This document shows, piece after piece, positions 14,868 through 23,420 of a DNA stretch of 25,474 nucleotides. Source of the stretch: Methylophilaceae bacterium. Its GTDB lineage: Bacteria; Pseudomonadota; Gammaproteobacteria; Burkholderiales; Methylophilaceae. Both the position numbers and the translations under genes were made by a program. A model generated the notes under the pieces. It was not told the DNA's origin and searched no databases. It saw only the letters and a list, made by a program, of their open reading frames with translations. Where the stretch lies: the NCBI GenBank assembly GCA_025362115.1, contig JANYIK010000031.1, positions 1 to 25,474 on the forward strand, in the 5' to 3' direction. Numbering within the stretch: the first letter of the stretch is position 1; the number at the start of each line of letters is the position of its first letter.

Positions 14868-15661
14868 TATTGAGAGATTTCTAGTCTGTAGATAAAGGGG
14901 ATTTCAACTTCAAACGGAATGTCTGCGACCAACCCAGAAGGGGGTACTAAATTCAGTGCATTTTGCAGGTTTTGCTTAGCATCGTCATCCAAAATGGCTC
15001 TGCCGCTGGTTTGCGAGATGACATAGCTGAATTTCTTAGACTTCGGGTCATATTTCAATAAAATCCTGCCTTTGCCGGTCCAGTTTTTTTCTTTTGCGCG
15101 TTTGGGATAGTTCTGGTTTTTCGACATTTCCGCTGTCAGTTGATTACCATAGCCAACAATGGCGGCCTTGTGGTTCGCGTCGGATTCTTGTGGGGCGGCA
15201 GGGGTTGGCGTAGGCGTGGTAAATGTAGGCAGTGGCTCGGCGGCTTTTTGCGCTACAGCTATCACTGAAGGAGGTGAAGGTTCCGTAGGTTTTGCAGTTT
15301 CAGCCACCGGTGTTGGTAGTGGTTCGTTACGCGGCGGCGTTGCTGGAGAAGTTTCAGGCACTAGTACCTTCTGTACCGGAACGGGTTTTGGTGGTTGCGA
15401 AACAGGAGTTGGTTTTGGTTCCGGCTTAGGCTGTGGTTTCTCTGGTTCAGGTTCTTTAATGGGTGGCGGTGGCGGGGGCGCTTCGGGAGACACCAGCTCT
15501 ACCGTTAGTGGCGGCGGGATAAGTGGAGCAGTAGATTTGCCAAACCCCGGCAGAAAGCCTATCACTGTGCTGTGCAAGCCAACAGAAAGTAGCAGTGCGA
15601 TGAGTATGAAATCACTCTGGCGCTGCGCGTTCTCTATCAAAGGTTCTGTTGCGTATGACAT
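14867..15661 (-). CDS. tonB: TonB-family energy transducer
   Basis: A 264-residue protein if started at ATG 15659-15661. A single membrane helix at about 18-36 (FILIALLLSVGLHSTVIGF) with the His of the TonB S-H-motif is followed by a long Pro/Glu/Lys-rich periplasmic spacer at about 45-150. The C-terminal domain has the YPKRAKEKNWTGKGRI motif and ends FEVEIPFIYRLEISQ. It should transmit proton-motive force from ExbB-ExbD to outer-membrane TonB-dependent receptors. An upstream in-frame start would overlap the metallohydrolase gene and add residues before the anchor, so the shorter start is preferred. No exbB or exbD is in the window. It is flanked by a quinoprotein-relay hydrolase and a sensor kinase. 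Confidence 0.85.
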   Translation of the reverse strand: MSYATEPLIENAQRQSDFILIALLLSVGLHSTVIGFLPGFGKSTAPLIPPPLTVELVSPEAPPPPPPIKEPEPEKPQPKPEPKPTPVSQPPKPVPVQKVLVPETSPATPPRNEPLPTPVAETAKPTEPSPPSVIAVAQKAAEPLPTFTTPTPTPAAPQESDANHKAAIVGYGNQLTAEMSKNQNYPKRAKEKNWTGKGRILLKYDPKSKKFSYVISQTSGRAILDDDAKQNLQNALNLVPPSGLVADIPFEVEIPFIYRLEISQ

Positions 15662-15702
15662 GCGAGCAAAAAGGGTAACAAAGCAGGAAATTATAGCAGG
15701 TG

Positions 15703-16611
15703 CTATTCCCACTCTAGCTGCGGATAAAGCAGATTGATGTTTCGTCGATTTACCGAGTTAAATAGTACCCAGTTGTTTTTCTCGCTGGCAGCGGCGCTAT
15801 CCATGGTTTTTTCCATGACGATGCCTTTGGCAATGCTGGCGCGGATATCAGCCAATATCACCTCAAAATAATGTTGTTGCTTATCAAACGCGGCTTGCCA
15901 TTGAGGCGTAACGGCACCGTGTCCAGGCACGGCCAATTTGGCGGGTATGGCTTTGAGTTGCGGGATGAGCTTGAGCCAATTTCGGGTATCACCATCCATG
16001 GCGGGAGTACGCTCAACAAACAGCAGATCGCCTGTCCACAGTGTGCTAGTGGTATCGTCAAATACGGTTAAATCGGTATTCGTGTGTGCGGTTGACCAGG
16101 CTTTAAGTCGCAGCTTTCGCCCGCCTAAATCAATCTCTAAAGTGTCGCTGACGGGTTTAGTAGGCTTGATCAACTCGCTGCCAGCAAAGGCATTGCCAAG
16201 AATATCGGTATTATTTTTGATGTAAATGTCACGGCGTAATTCCATTGCATCACCTAGTTTGGCGTGACCGATAAACTCTGGTTTATCCTGCACAAAAGCG
16301 GCGTTGCCGAACACGTGGTCTGGGTGAATGTGGGTGTTGATGACAAAACGTATGGGTAGAGCCGTGACTTTAACAATCGCCTCACGCAGCCTATCTCCTA
16401 CTTGCTTGCTGCCGCCAGTGTCTATAACAGCTACCGCGTCTTTACCTACTACAAAGCCGATATTGGCGATGTCGCCGTGATAGCCTTCATTCATTTCTTC
16501 ATGCGCGCCTTGGTGGATGAAGACGCCCTCGGCGACTTCTTGCATCGCTAATGGATCAGCGACTGCGCTGGTAGAAATAAATAAAAGCAAGGTGACCAGA
16601 CGGTATAGCAT
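15703..16611 (-). CDS. Quinoprotein relay system zinc metallohydrolase (metallo-beta-lactamase fold)
   Basis: A 302-residue secreted protein with signal peptide cut near residue 18 (AVA). The fold is marked by THIHPDHVFGN (His94, His96, Asp98, His99), a later metal His in STAHTNTD, Asp in WTGDLLFVE and His in VPGHGAVT. This matches the periplasmic metallo-hydrolases that occur with PQQ dehydrogenases and a SoxYZ-like carrier (the quinoprotein relay set), distantly like SoxH. The substrate is unproven; it may cleave a thiol adduct on the carrier. AAGGA at 16618-16622 on the coding strand gives a good ribosome site. It heads the tonB-kinase-bcp-phoH-lplT run and diverges from cytochrome b561. 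The family name is recalled from knowledge, the motifs are seen directly. Confidence 0.85.
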   Translation of the reverse strand: MLYRLVTLLLFISTSAVADPLAMQEVAEGVFIHQGAHEEMNEGYHGDIANIGFVVGKDAVAVIDTGGSKQVGDRLREAIVKVTALPIRFVINTHIHPDHVFGNAAFVQDKPEFIGHAKLGDAMELRRDIYIKNNTDILGNAFAGSELIKPTKPVSDTLEIDLGGRKLRLKAWSTAHTNTDLTVFDDTTSTLWTGDLLFVERTPAMDGDTRNWLKLIPQLKAIPAKLAVPGHGAVTPQWQAAFDKQQHYFEVILADIRASIAKGIVMEKTMDSAAASEKNNWVLFNSVNRRNINLLYPQLEWE

Positions 16612-16727
16612 AAGAGTTCCTTCATGAACTAAGATTACAAAGCAATGTCTGCTTAAGCGAATAGTTATTCGACAATTTTACAGGCGCTAAGATTCACCCA
16701 TTCAGTTTTTATTGAGGAGCATGACAA

Positions 16728-17327
16728 GTGAGCAAACCACAACGCTATACCAAGGTGGCCATTCTGTTGCATTGGCTGATTGCACTGATGATATTCGGCA
16801 TGTTCGCCGTCGGCTGGTATATGGCAGATTTGCCCAAGGATGCACCCAAAGTGGCCTCGTTTGATTTGTTTGATTTAGGGATTTATATGGTACAGCTACC
16901 AGAGGCGATTTCGCCCAGAAGCTATTACTTTAACCTGCATAAATCATTTGGGGTCATCGTGTTAGCCTTGGTGCTGTTCCGCATCTACTGGAAATTCACG
17001 CACAAGGCACCAGCGCTCCCCGTCAGTATCACCGGATGGCAAAGAAAAGCCGCTACCGCGTCGCATCACTTGCTGTATATGCTGATGTTTTTGATGCCAC
17101 TGAGCGGGCTTATCATGGCTACCTACAGCAAATATGGCGTGAAATGGTTCGGCATGGCTTTGATTAAGGGCTTGGATAATGAACCCATGCGTTTGGTGTT
17201 TAAGGAAACACATGAAACTATTGCGATTATTCTGATTACCTTGATTGGGATACATGTGCTGGCAGCCCTCAAACACAAGTTCGTAGACAAGGACGAGGTG
17301 ATGGAGCGCATGACAAGCTGTAGTTAA
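16728..17327 (+). CDS. Cytochrome b561-type membrane protein
   Basis: A 199-residue integral membrane di-haem cytochrome of the bacterial b561 family. Four hydrophobic helices are visible: HWLIALMIFGMFAVGWYM, SFGVIVLALVLFRIYW, HHLLYMLMFLMPLSGLIMAT and TIAIILITLIGIHVLAAL. The haem-ligand His candidates are in AILLHWLI, NLHKSFG, ATASHHLLY and GIHVLAALKH, in the expected places. It would pass electrons between quinol and a periplasmic partner. The start is GTG at 16728 with GAGGAG eight bases upstream. It sits between the two relay genes, the metallohydrolase (divergent) and the SoxYZ-like carrier (convergent), which suggests it is the membrane partner in the same pathway; that role is inference. 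Confidence 0.9.
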   Translation: MSKPQRYTKVAILLHWLIALMIFGMFAVGWYMADLPKDAPKVASFDLFDLGIYMVQLPEAISPRSYYFNLHKSFGVIVLALVLFRIYWKFTHKAPALPVSITGWQRKAATASHHLLYMLMFLMPLSGLIMATYSKYGVKWFGMALIKGLDNEPMRLVFKETHETIAIILITLIGIHVLAALKHKFVDKDEVMERMTSCS

Positions 17328-17356
17328 CAGATTGTACTAACCTGAGTACAGGAAAT

Positions 17357-17383
17357 AAAAAAGGCGCTGTCAGCGCCTTTTTT
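17357..17383. terminator. Bidirectional terminator between cytochrome b561 and the SoxYZ-like gene
   Basis: AAAAAAGGCGCT pairs with AGCGCCTTTTTT around GTC, with T-tracts in both reading directions. The two flanking genes converge on it. Confidence 0.9.
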
Positions 17384-17402
17384 ATTGAGAATTTGCTGTG
17401 GC

Positions 17403-18200
17403 TTAGTTAGTCACTTCAAGCTGATGGGTAAACGTCTTGCCTTCATTATCTGTGGCGCTCACCTCCAGCGTTCCCGGGCCTTCTGGCAAATAGGAAAAGC
17501 GCATGTAGGGGTCTTCTGCCACGGCTACGCCAAACTCCACTTGCATCACTGGTTTTCCGCTGTAGGTGAACGCTACTTTGTGCATGAAGAACGCTGGTTT
17601 ATAGCCACCGGATACCAAATCGCGCTGTAACCCGGTAAACATGGGGTGTTTGATGAGAAAGGTTACTGGAGTAGGCTCGCCAAATTTCACGGGAGCATCT
17701 ACATGCACCTTCATCTTGCCAGAGGCGGCACGAATCGCCGTTTCATCGCCATCTACCCCACCACCACAACCACCTGCGGCACGTATTGCCACATCAGTAG
17801 AGTACAGCTTACCGTCAGCGGTTTCTCCTACGGCGTGGATATAGGAATCCACTTCCATGCGTATGCGTGTAGCTAACTCTACCTTGCCATTGAGCGGTGT
17901 GAAGTAATAGGTCGCGGCGAGTGGAATGGGGTTGGCATCCACAAAAAGATAAACTTTTTTGATGGCATCCGGCGCGTCTTGCGGTTTACTGATGGTCAGC
18001 GTAATCGGTACTTGCGCTCCGCTTTCGGCGCGTTTGGGGCCATCTAGCTTCATGAAGTCGGCAGGTTCTATGTTTTTACTGCCGAAGAAGCTTTGCTTGA
18101 GTACTGACCATAGTTCGGGGTTGGCTTCGGCACTAGCGGTATTTGCCATAGTGAGGAAGCTCAAAGCCAGTGCCACCAAGATCAATCGTGTGTTACGCAT
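17403..18200 (-). CDS. Quinoprotein dehydrogenase-associated SoxYZ-like carrier
   Basis: A 265-residue periplasmic protein with signal peptide cut after TASA (residue 24). The N-terminal half resembles SoxY and carries AAGGCGGGVDGD, with Cys145 as the likely carrier thiol, equivalent to the GGCGG arm on which SoxY holds sulfur intermediates. The C-terminal half (from about residue 165, MKVHVDAPVKFGEPTPV) resembles SoxZ. This fused form is characteristic of the carrier found with PQQ dehydrogenases rather than with thiosulfate oxidation; no soxA, soxX or soxB is present. It presumably presents an intermediate to the zinc hydrolase. ATG at 18198-18200 is chosen because GGAG lies eight bases before it; an in-frame ATG four codons earlier is the alternative. 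Confidence 0.85.
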   Translation of the reverse strand: MRNTRLILVALALSFLTMANTASAEANPELWSVLKQSFFGSKNIEPADFMKLDGPKRAESGAQVPITLTISKPQDAPDAIKKVYLFVDANPIPLAATYYFTPLNGKVELATRIRMEVDSYIHAVGETADGKLYSTDVAIRAAGGCGGGVDGDETAIRAASGKMKVHVDAPVKFGEPTPVTFLIKHPMFTGLQRDLVSGGYKPAFFMHKVAFTYSGKPVMQVEFGVAVAEDPYMRFSYLPEGPGTLEVSATDNEGKTFTHQLEVTN

Positions 18201-18243
18201 GACATTCTCCATGATTTTTCTGTCAAGGTAGTGTGTTGCAAGC

Positions 18244-18296
18244 TTCAATTGACATCTGTAACTTGGGTCACAAACGGGTGCGAAAGTTCAATTGAC
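18244..18296. repeat. Pair of TTCAATTGAC direct repeats upstream of the SoxYZ-like gene
   Basis: The 10-base word TTCAATTGAC occurs at 18244-18253 and 18287-18296, with starts 43 bases apart, close to four helical turns. Each contains the palindrome TCAATTGA. Both lie between the SoxYZ-like start and the flhA stop, where a promoter for the former must be. No clear -35/-10 pair was found. Confidence 0.5.
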
Positions 18297-18304
18297 TGCA
18301 AATG

Positions 18305-20386
18305 TTAGCCACCCACAGTGTGGACGATGCGAATGGTGCGCCCATCGGGGATTTCGGTATGCGACAGCACGTTGAGGCCGGGGATGGAGCGACGTAAGAA
18401 TCGCGCCAATACAGTACGCAACTGGCTAGGTACTAACAACACCGACGGCACACCCATCTGTTCCTGTTCTGCGGCAGATTCGCTCACGCCTTGCAGCAAC
18501 TGCTCGGCCAAACCTGGCTCCAAGCCTGGGCCATCGGCACCAGGGGTTTGTGTGGCGTTCATGAGTATGCTTTCCAGCCGTGGCTCCAGCGCAATCACCT
18601 GTATCTCTTCGTTTCCTGCAAACAGCTGTTGCGTAATGGCGCGACCTAAAGCGGTACGCACGACTGAGGTGAGAATTTCGGTGTCTTGTGTACGTGCCGC
18701 GTGGTCGGCCAGAACCTCGAGGATAGTTCGCATATCGCGGATGTGTACGCCTTCTGCCAACAGGTTTTGTAACACGCGCTGTAAGGTGCTGAGCTGTAAT
18801 ACTTTGGGGATAATGTCTTCCACCAGTTTGGGTGATTCTTTGGCTACACGGTCTATCAGGGCTTGTGTCTCTTCGCGGCCTAGCAACTCGGAGGAGTGGG
18901 TCTGGATGACGTTGGACAGATGCGTGGCGATCACGGTGGACGCGTCCACTACGGTATAACCAAATGCCTGCGCTTGGTCACGCGCTTCGCTTTCTATCCA
19001 CACTGCGGGCAAGCCAAAAGTAGGGTCTTGGGTCTTGATGCCGGTCAATTCACCTGTGACGCGCCCCGGATTGATGGCTAGGTATTGATTAACGAAACCC
19101 TCGCCTTGACCAATTTCCACGCCCTTTAATACGATGCGATAGACGTTGGGCTTGAGTTCCAGATTGTCACGTATGTGTACCGGTGGCACCAAGAAACCCA
19201 TATCCAGCGCGAATTTTTTACGGATACCACGAATACGCCGTAGCAGCTCGCCGTCTTGCCCACGATCCACCAGAGGAATGAGGCGATAACCCACTTCCAG
19301 TCCGATCACATCCACCGCTTGTACATCTTCCCAGCCTACTTCAGGCATTTCGTCTAAAGGGACGGGTGCGGTGGTGGGTCGTATCCCTGCAGTTGCAGCT
19401 TCAAGTGCTTCACGAGCGCGTTTGTCCATCAGATAGCCAGTACCTGCTGAAAGCCCACCTAGCAGTATGAAGGCAAAATGCGGCATACCGGGAATGACGC
19501 CCATGGTTAGCAACAAGCCGCCAGTGATATACAACACCTTGGAGTTGGCAAACATTTGCTCTAACAATTGCGCGCCTACGTCTTGGTCGTCGTCACCACC
19601 GACGCGAGTGACCACGATACCCGCTGCAGTGGAAATAATCAGTGCTGGAATTTGAGCCACCAAGCCGTCACCGATGGTGAGCAAAGTGTAATTGTTGATA
19701 GCGGTGGCGAAATCCAAACCGTGTTGCGCCATGCCGATGATAAGACCGCCGATGATGTTGATGAATACAATCAAAATACCAGCGACGGCATCCCCGCGCA
19801 CAAACTTGCTGGCACCGTCCATCGCGCCATAGAACTCGGCCTCTTGCGAGATATAAGCGCGCCGTTTTTTTGCGTCCTCTTCACCGATGAGGCCAGCATT
19901 CAAGTCGGCATCAATCGCCATTTGTTTACCTGGCATCGCGTCCAAGGTGAAACGCGCGCTCACTTCAGCGATACGTCCCGCACCTTTGGTAATCACTACA
20001 AAGTTGATGATGACCAGAATAATAAATACGATGATGCCGACAGTGTAATTACCACCTACAAGAAAGTGACCAAAGGCTTCAATCACCTTGCCCGCCGCGT
20101 CAGGTCCGGTGTGGCCGTATAGTAAAACGATACGAGATGAAGCCACGTTGAGCGACAGACGCATCAAGGTGGTGAGCAGCAGTACAGTGGGGAACACCGC
20201 AAAATCAAGAGGTTTGACGGTGTAGATGCTGACCATGATGACGATCATGGCCAGAGCGATATTGAAAGTAAATAACAGGTCGAGCAGAATAGGCGGCAAC
20301 GGCACTACCATCATGCCAAGAATCATGATGATAAGTAACGGTAACGCAAATTCGCGCAAAGGTATTTTGCTGGCGTTAAATGCCAT
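18305..20386 (-). CDS. flhA: Flagellar biosynthesis protein FlhA
   Basis: A 693-residue inner-membrane component of the flagellar type III export gate. The N-terminal half has eight membrane helices, with conserved loops such as VVITKGAGRIAEVSARFTLD and the FHIPEP-region sequence MPGKQMAIDADLNAGLI. The C-terminal cytoplasmic domain, from about 360, binds chaperone-substrate complexes and ends RTIRIVHTVGG. Length is normal for the family. AAGGAAGAG about nine bases upstream is a good ribosome site. The gene follows flhB by 67 bases on the same strand, the usual pairing. No other flagellar genes are in the window and no flagellar-class promoter was recognised. Confidence 0.97.
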   Translation of the reverse strand: MAFNASKIPLREFALPLLIIMILGMMVVPLPPILLDLLFTFNIALAMIVIMVSIYTVKPLDFAVFPTVLLLTTLMRLSLNVASSRIVLLYGHTGPDAAGKVIEAFGHFLVGGNYTVGIIVFIILVIINFVVITKGAGRIAEVSARFTLDAMPGKQMAIDADLNAGLIGEEDAKKRRAYISQEAEFYGAMDGASKFVRGDAVAGILIVFINIIGGLIIGMAQHGLDFATAINNYTLLTIGDGLVAQIPALIISTAAGIVVTRVGGDDDQDVGAQLLEQMFANSKVLYITGGLLLTMGVIPGMPHFAFILLGGLSAGTGYLMDKRAREALEAATAGIRPTTAPVPLDEMPEVGWEDVQAVDVIGLEVGYRLIPLVDRGQDGELLRRIRGIRKKFALDMGFLVPPVHIRDNLELKPNVYRIVLKGVEIGQGEGFVNQYLAINPGRVTGELTGIKTQDPTFGLPAVWIESEARDQAQAFGYTVVDASTVIATHLSNVIQTHSSELLGREETQALIDRVAKESPKLVEDIIPKVLQLSTLQRVLQNLLAEGVHIRDMRTILEVLADHAARTQDTEILTSVVRTALGRAITQQLFAGNEEIQVIALEPRLESILMNATQTPGADGPGLEPGLAEQLLQGVSESAAEQEQMGVPSVLLVPSQLRTVLARFLRRSIPGLNVLSHTEIPDGRTIRIVHTVGG

Positions 20387-20453
20387 GTATTAACTCTTCC
20401 TTAAAACCATCATAAAACATTATCAACTGCGATGCGGTCTTGTGGCAAATGCA

Positions 20454-21596
20454 TCATTCTACTGGCTCAAAATCCAACTCTTTGGGTACCGGCAATTCTT
20501 TAGGTTGCAATGGTTGCTCACCCTCGCCGCTATTATAGCTGCGAAGTTGATAAATATACGCCAGAACTTCAGCTACTGCGGCAAACAAGGCGGAAGGAAT
20601 CTCCATCCCTAATTCCGCATGTTTATAGAGTGCCCGTGCCAAAGGTGGCGCTTCCAGGATGGGCACCTTGTTCTCTTCGCCTATTTCACGGATGCGCTGC
20701 GCCAGCAAATAGCTGCCTTTGGCCACTACTGTTGGCGCACTCATCAGCTCGGCGCTGTATTTCAAGGCCACCGCGTAGTGAGTTGGGTTGGTAACAATTA
20801 CGTCGGCCTTGGGCACTTCGGCCATCATGCGTTTGCGCGCTGCTTCACGTTGCAAAGCGCGGATACGGCCTTTGATGTGCGGGTCACCTTCACTTTCGCG
20901 CATCTCTTTGCGGACTTCTTCTTTGGTCATGCGTAGTTTTTTATAGTAATCCCACAGTTGAAACGGCACGTCCATGGCTACGATGATGAGTAAGGTGGCG
21001 GATAACCAGATGAAACTCCAAGCCATGAGGTCTAGCAAATGCGGAATGCTGCCGGTAATTGGCTCGGCGGCTAGCCGCAGGATCTCGTCTTTACGTCCCC
21101 AGATGATCCAGAATCCTAAGCCGCCTACCAGTAAGGCCTTGAATAATGCTTTGACTAACTCAACCAAGCCATTTAAGGAAATCAGGCGTGCCAGACCTTT
21201 GATGGGGTTGGTACGACCGAAATCGGGTTCCAAAGCTTGTGAGCTGATGGTCAGGCCACCAATAGAGAGCGGTGCGGCAAATACTGCGATGAGGAGTACC
21301 AACATCAATGGCGAAAATAGTATTAGCATGGCAAGTGAGGATTCCCACAGTCCACGCCACATCACCATAGGGTCGCGCAGAGTCACGTAGTTGAAAGTGA
21401 ACCAATGCTGCATCAATGCCCTGAAGCCATTGGCAAAGCTGGATCCCAGCAGCAAAAGCGTCACGCCGCCCGCCATCATAATGGCAAAGGTGTTGAGTTC
21501 GCGTGAACGCGGCACATTGCCTTTGGCGCGCGCCTCTTCTAATCGTCGGGGCGACGCCGCTTCTGTTCGTTCAAGGTCGCTATCTTCTTCAGCCAT
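20454..21596 (-). CDS. flhB: Flagellar export switch protein FlhB
   Basis: A 380-residue protein that sets export specificity of the flagellar secretion system. The N-terminus (EDSDLERTEAASPRRLEEAR) is typical, followed by four membrane helices at about 35-210. The cytoplasmic domain has the self-cleavage site NPTH at 270-273, where cleavage between Asn and Pro switches export from hook to filament proteins. The ending after about residue 355 is variable, as usual. It starts 37 bases after the moeA stop, with no terminator visible between, so it may be read through from the Moco genes as well as from a promoter inside moeA. Confidence 0.97.
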   Translation of the reverse strand: MAEEDSDLERTEAASPRRLEEARAKGNVPRSRELNTFAIMMAGGVTLLLLGSSFANGFRALMQHWFTFNYVTLRDPMVMWRGLWESSLAMLILFSPLMLVLLIAVFAAPLSIGGLTISSQALEPDFGRTNPIKGLARLISLNGLVELVKALFKALLVGGLGFWIIWGRKDEILRLAAEPITGSIPHLLDLMAWSFIWLSATLLIIVAMDVPFQLWDYYKKLRMTKEEVRKEMRESEGDPHIKGRIRALQREAARKRMMAEVPKADVIVTNPTHYAVALKYSAELMSAPTVVAKGSYLLAQRIREIGEENKVPILEAPPLARALYKHAELGMEIPSALFAAVAEVLAYIYQLRSYNSGEGEQPLQPKELPVPKELDFEPVE

Positions 21597-21633
21597 AATT
21601 GCTTTTTACTATAAGAGCTTAGTCATTAGCAAC

Positions 21634-22896
21634 CTAAATCAAGCCTTCCAGCAATTGCACTTGCACCAAAGCCCCTGTGGCGATGTTGCCGCAAGCCTCA
21701 TCCAATACCACAAAACAGTTGGCTTCCGACATCGAGCTTAGTACCCCAGAGCCTTGATTTCCGGTGAGTTTGACGTGCCAGGCATCGTTTACTTGATGCA
21801 ATACACCGCGCTGGAATTCAGTTCTGCCGGGAGCTTTGCGAATCTCGTCATCGCAAATAGCGGAGAATAGTGGAATGGGTCTGGGGTGAGGTTGTCCCAT
21901 CAAGTTCAACAGTGCTTCGCGTACAAATTGATAAAAAGTCACCATGACTGAAACCGGATTACCCGGTAGCCCAAAATAATGGGCGTTGCCGATTTTGCCA
22001 TAAGCCAAAGGCCGCCCCGGTTTCATGGCGATCTTCCAGAACACTACTTGGCCTCGCTTGTTAAGCAACTCTTTCATATAGTCGGCTTCACCCACCGACA
22101 CCCCGCCACTGGTGATGACCACGTCGGCGGATTCTGAGGCGTTGATGAGCGCCTGCTCCAGCAACAATGGGTCGTCACGCACCACACCCATGTCTATGAT
22201 CTCAACCCCTAGCCTAGCCAACATGCCGTAAATGGTATAACGGTTACTGTCATACACTTGTCCGGATTCAAGTTGTTGGCCGATGCTGGAAAGCTCGTCT
22301 CCGGTAGAGAAAAATGCTACGCGCAGTTTGCGATAGACTTTGACTTCGCCTATGCCCAAAGAAGCGATTAGCCCCAGATCTGCCGGACGTACGCAATGCC
22401 CAGCAGGTAATACTATTTGCCCCAGTTTCAAGTCTTCTCCGGCAAAACGCCGATGTTGGCCACGTCTAGCTCCTGCGCCAAACATGATTTTCTCGCCATC
22501 TACTTGCGCTTGCTCTTGTGGAATCACGCTATCGGTGGCATCCGGCATCACCGCGCCAGTCATAATGCGCACACACTCGCCACGACCTACTTTGCCGTTA
22601 AATGCTTTGCCGGCAAAGGCGGTGCCGACGATTTTAAGGCTGGTAGATGTTCCCGCCGCAATATCGTCACCATTAAATGCGTAGCCATCCATCGCCGAAT
22701 TGTCATGGTTAGGCACGTTGCATGGCGACAAAATATCTGTCGCCAAAATGCGCCCTAAGCTTGAGCGCAAAGCTAAGCTCTCTTGAGCCTGAATCGGGCT
22801 TAGATATTGGCGGATAAAGTGGCGCGCCTTGTCCACGTTCATCGAGTTGGGATCGTAGTCATCCGCGCAACTGGCGGCGATAAAGTCTGGTGTCAT
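21634..22896 (-). CDS. moeA: Molybdopterin molybdenumtransferase MoeA
   Basis: A 420-residue cytoplasmic enzyme that inserts molybdate into adenylated molybdopterin, completing molybdenum cofactor. Visible signatures include VPNHDNSAMDGYAF, the VITSGGVSVGEADYMKE active-site loop, KIAMKPGRPLAYGK, and YFGLPGNPVSVMVTF. The C-terminal barrel domain ends MSEANCFVVLDEACGNI. ATG at 22894-22896 is preferred: AGGA lies about eight bases upstream and the start overlaps the mobB stop as ATGA. An upstream in-frame ATG at 22920 would overlap mobB by 28 bases. It is part of the tight moaA-fdhD-mobA-mobB-moeA run. Confidence 0.96.
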   Translation of the reverse strand: MTPDFIAASCADDYDPNSMNVDKARHFIRQYLSPIQAQESLALRSSLGRILATDILSPCNVPNHDNSAMDGYAFNGDDIAAGTSTSLKIVGTAFAGKAFNGKVGRGECVRIMTGAVMPDATDSVIPQEQAQVDGEKIMFGAGARRGQHRRFAGEDLKLGQIVLPAGHCVRPADLGLIASLGIGEVKVYRKLRVAFFSTGDELSSIGQQLESGQVYDSNRYTIYGMLARLGVEIIDMGVVRDDPLLLEQALINASESADVVITSGGVSVGEADYMKELLNKRGQVVFWKIAMKPGRPLAYGKIGNAHYFGLPGNPVSVMVTFYQFVREALLNLMGQPHPRPIPLFSAICDDEIRKAPGRTEFQRGVLHQVNDAWHVKLTGNQGSGVLSSMSEANCFVVLDEACGNIATGALVQVQLLEGLI

Positions 22897-23420
22897 GATG
22901 ATTCCTTTTGCTTGAGCCATTGCAGTACGAATTGAGCAATCGCTGCAGGCTTGTTCAAGTCCAGCACGGGTAACCCGCTCACCACCGCGCCATCGCTGGC
23001 AATGGCAATAATATGTGGGTCAGATTCGGCCAGCAAGGGCTTGCCTAATGATGGCCGGTAAATCTCAATTTTGGAGATAGGCGCACTTTTGAAGCCTTCC
23101 ACCACTATCAAATCCACCAAGCTAGTATCCACCAGTAGTAAAAGTTCGGCCAATGAAGGCTCTTCACGGCTGTTGGGCAGTTCTGTCATCAGCGCCCAGC
23201 GTTTTTTCGAACCCAGCAACATCTGCACCGCGCCCGCTTTGCGTAAACGGTAGCTGTCTTTGCCGGGTTGGTCTATATCAAAAGTGTGGTGCGCATGCTT
23301 GATGACAGACACCTTTAGTCCCGCAGCAACCAGTTCAGGAATCAGGCTGGCAAGCAGCGTGGTCTTGCCGATACCGCTGCCATAGGCACAAAAGCCGAGT
23401 AAGGGTGTTGCTGATTTCAT
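22893..23420 (-). CDS. mobB: Molybdopterin-guanine dinucleotide biosynthesis adaptor MobB
   Basis: A 175-residue GTP-binding protein that assists MobA in making the guanine dinucleotide form of Moco. The P-loop GSGIGKTTL is at 14-22, followed by the family motif SVIKHAHHTFDIDQPGKDSYR and later VEGFKSAPISKIEIYR. Its start shares one base with the mobA stop (TGATG) and its stop overlaps moeA, so translation of the three is coupled. Length is normal. Confidence 0.95.
   Translation of the reverse strand: MKSATPLLGFCAYGSGIGKTTLLASLIPELVAAGLKVSVIKHAHHTFDIDQPGKDSYRLRKAGAVQMLLGSKKRWALMTELPNSREEPSLAELLLLVDTSLVDLIVVEGFKSAPISKIEIYRPSLGKPLLAESDPHIIAIASDGAVVSGLPVLDLNKPAAIAQFVLQWLKQKESS

Noticed and set aside
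15159..15737. 192-codon Gly/Ser-rich frame on the plus strand
   Set aside because: It is the mirror image of the Pro-rich spacer of tonB; the composition is explained by that gene.
17403..18200. Thiosulfate oxidation (Sox) system
   Set aside because: Only a fused SoxYZ-like carrier is present, with no soxA, soxX, soxB or soxCD; the neighbours point to the quinoprotein-associated family.
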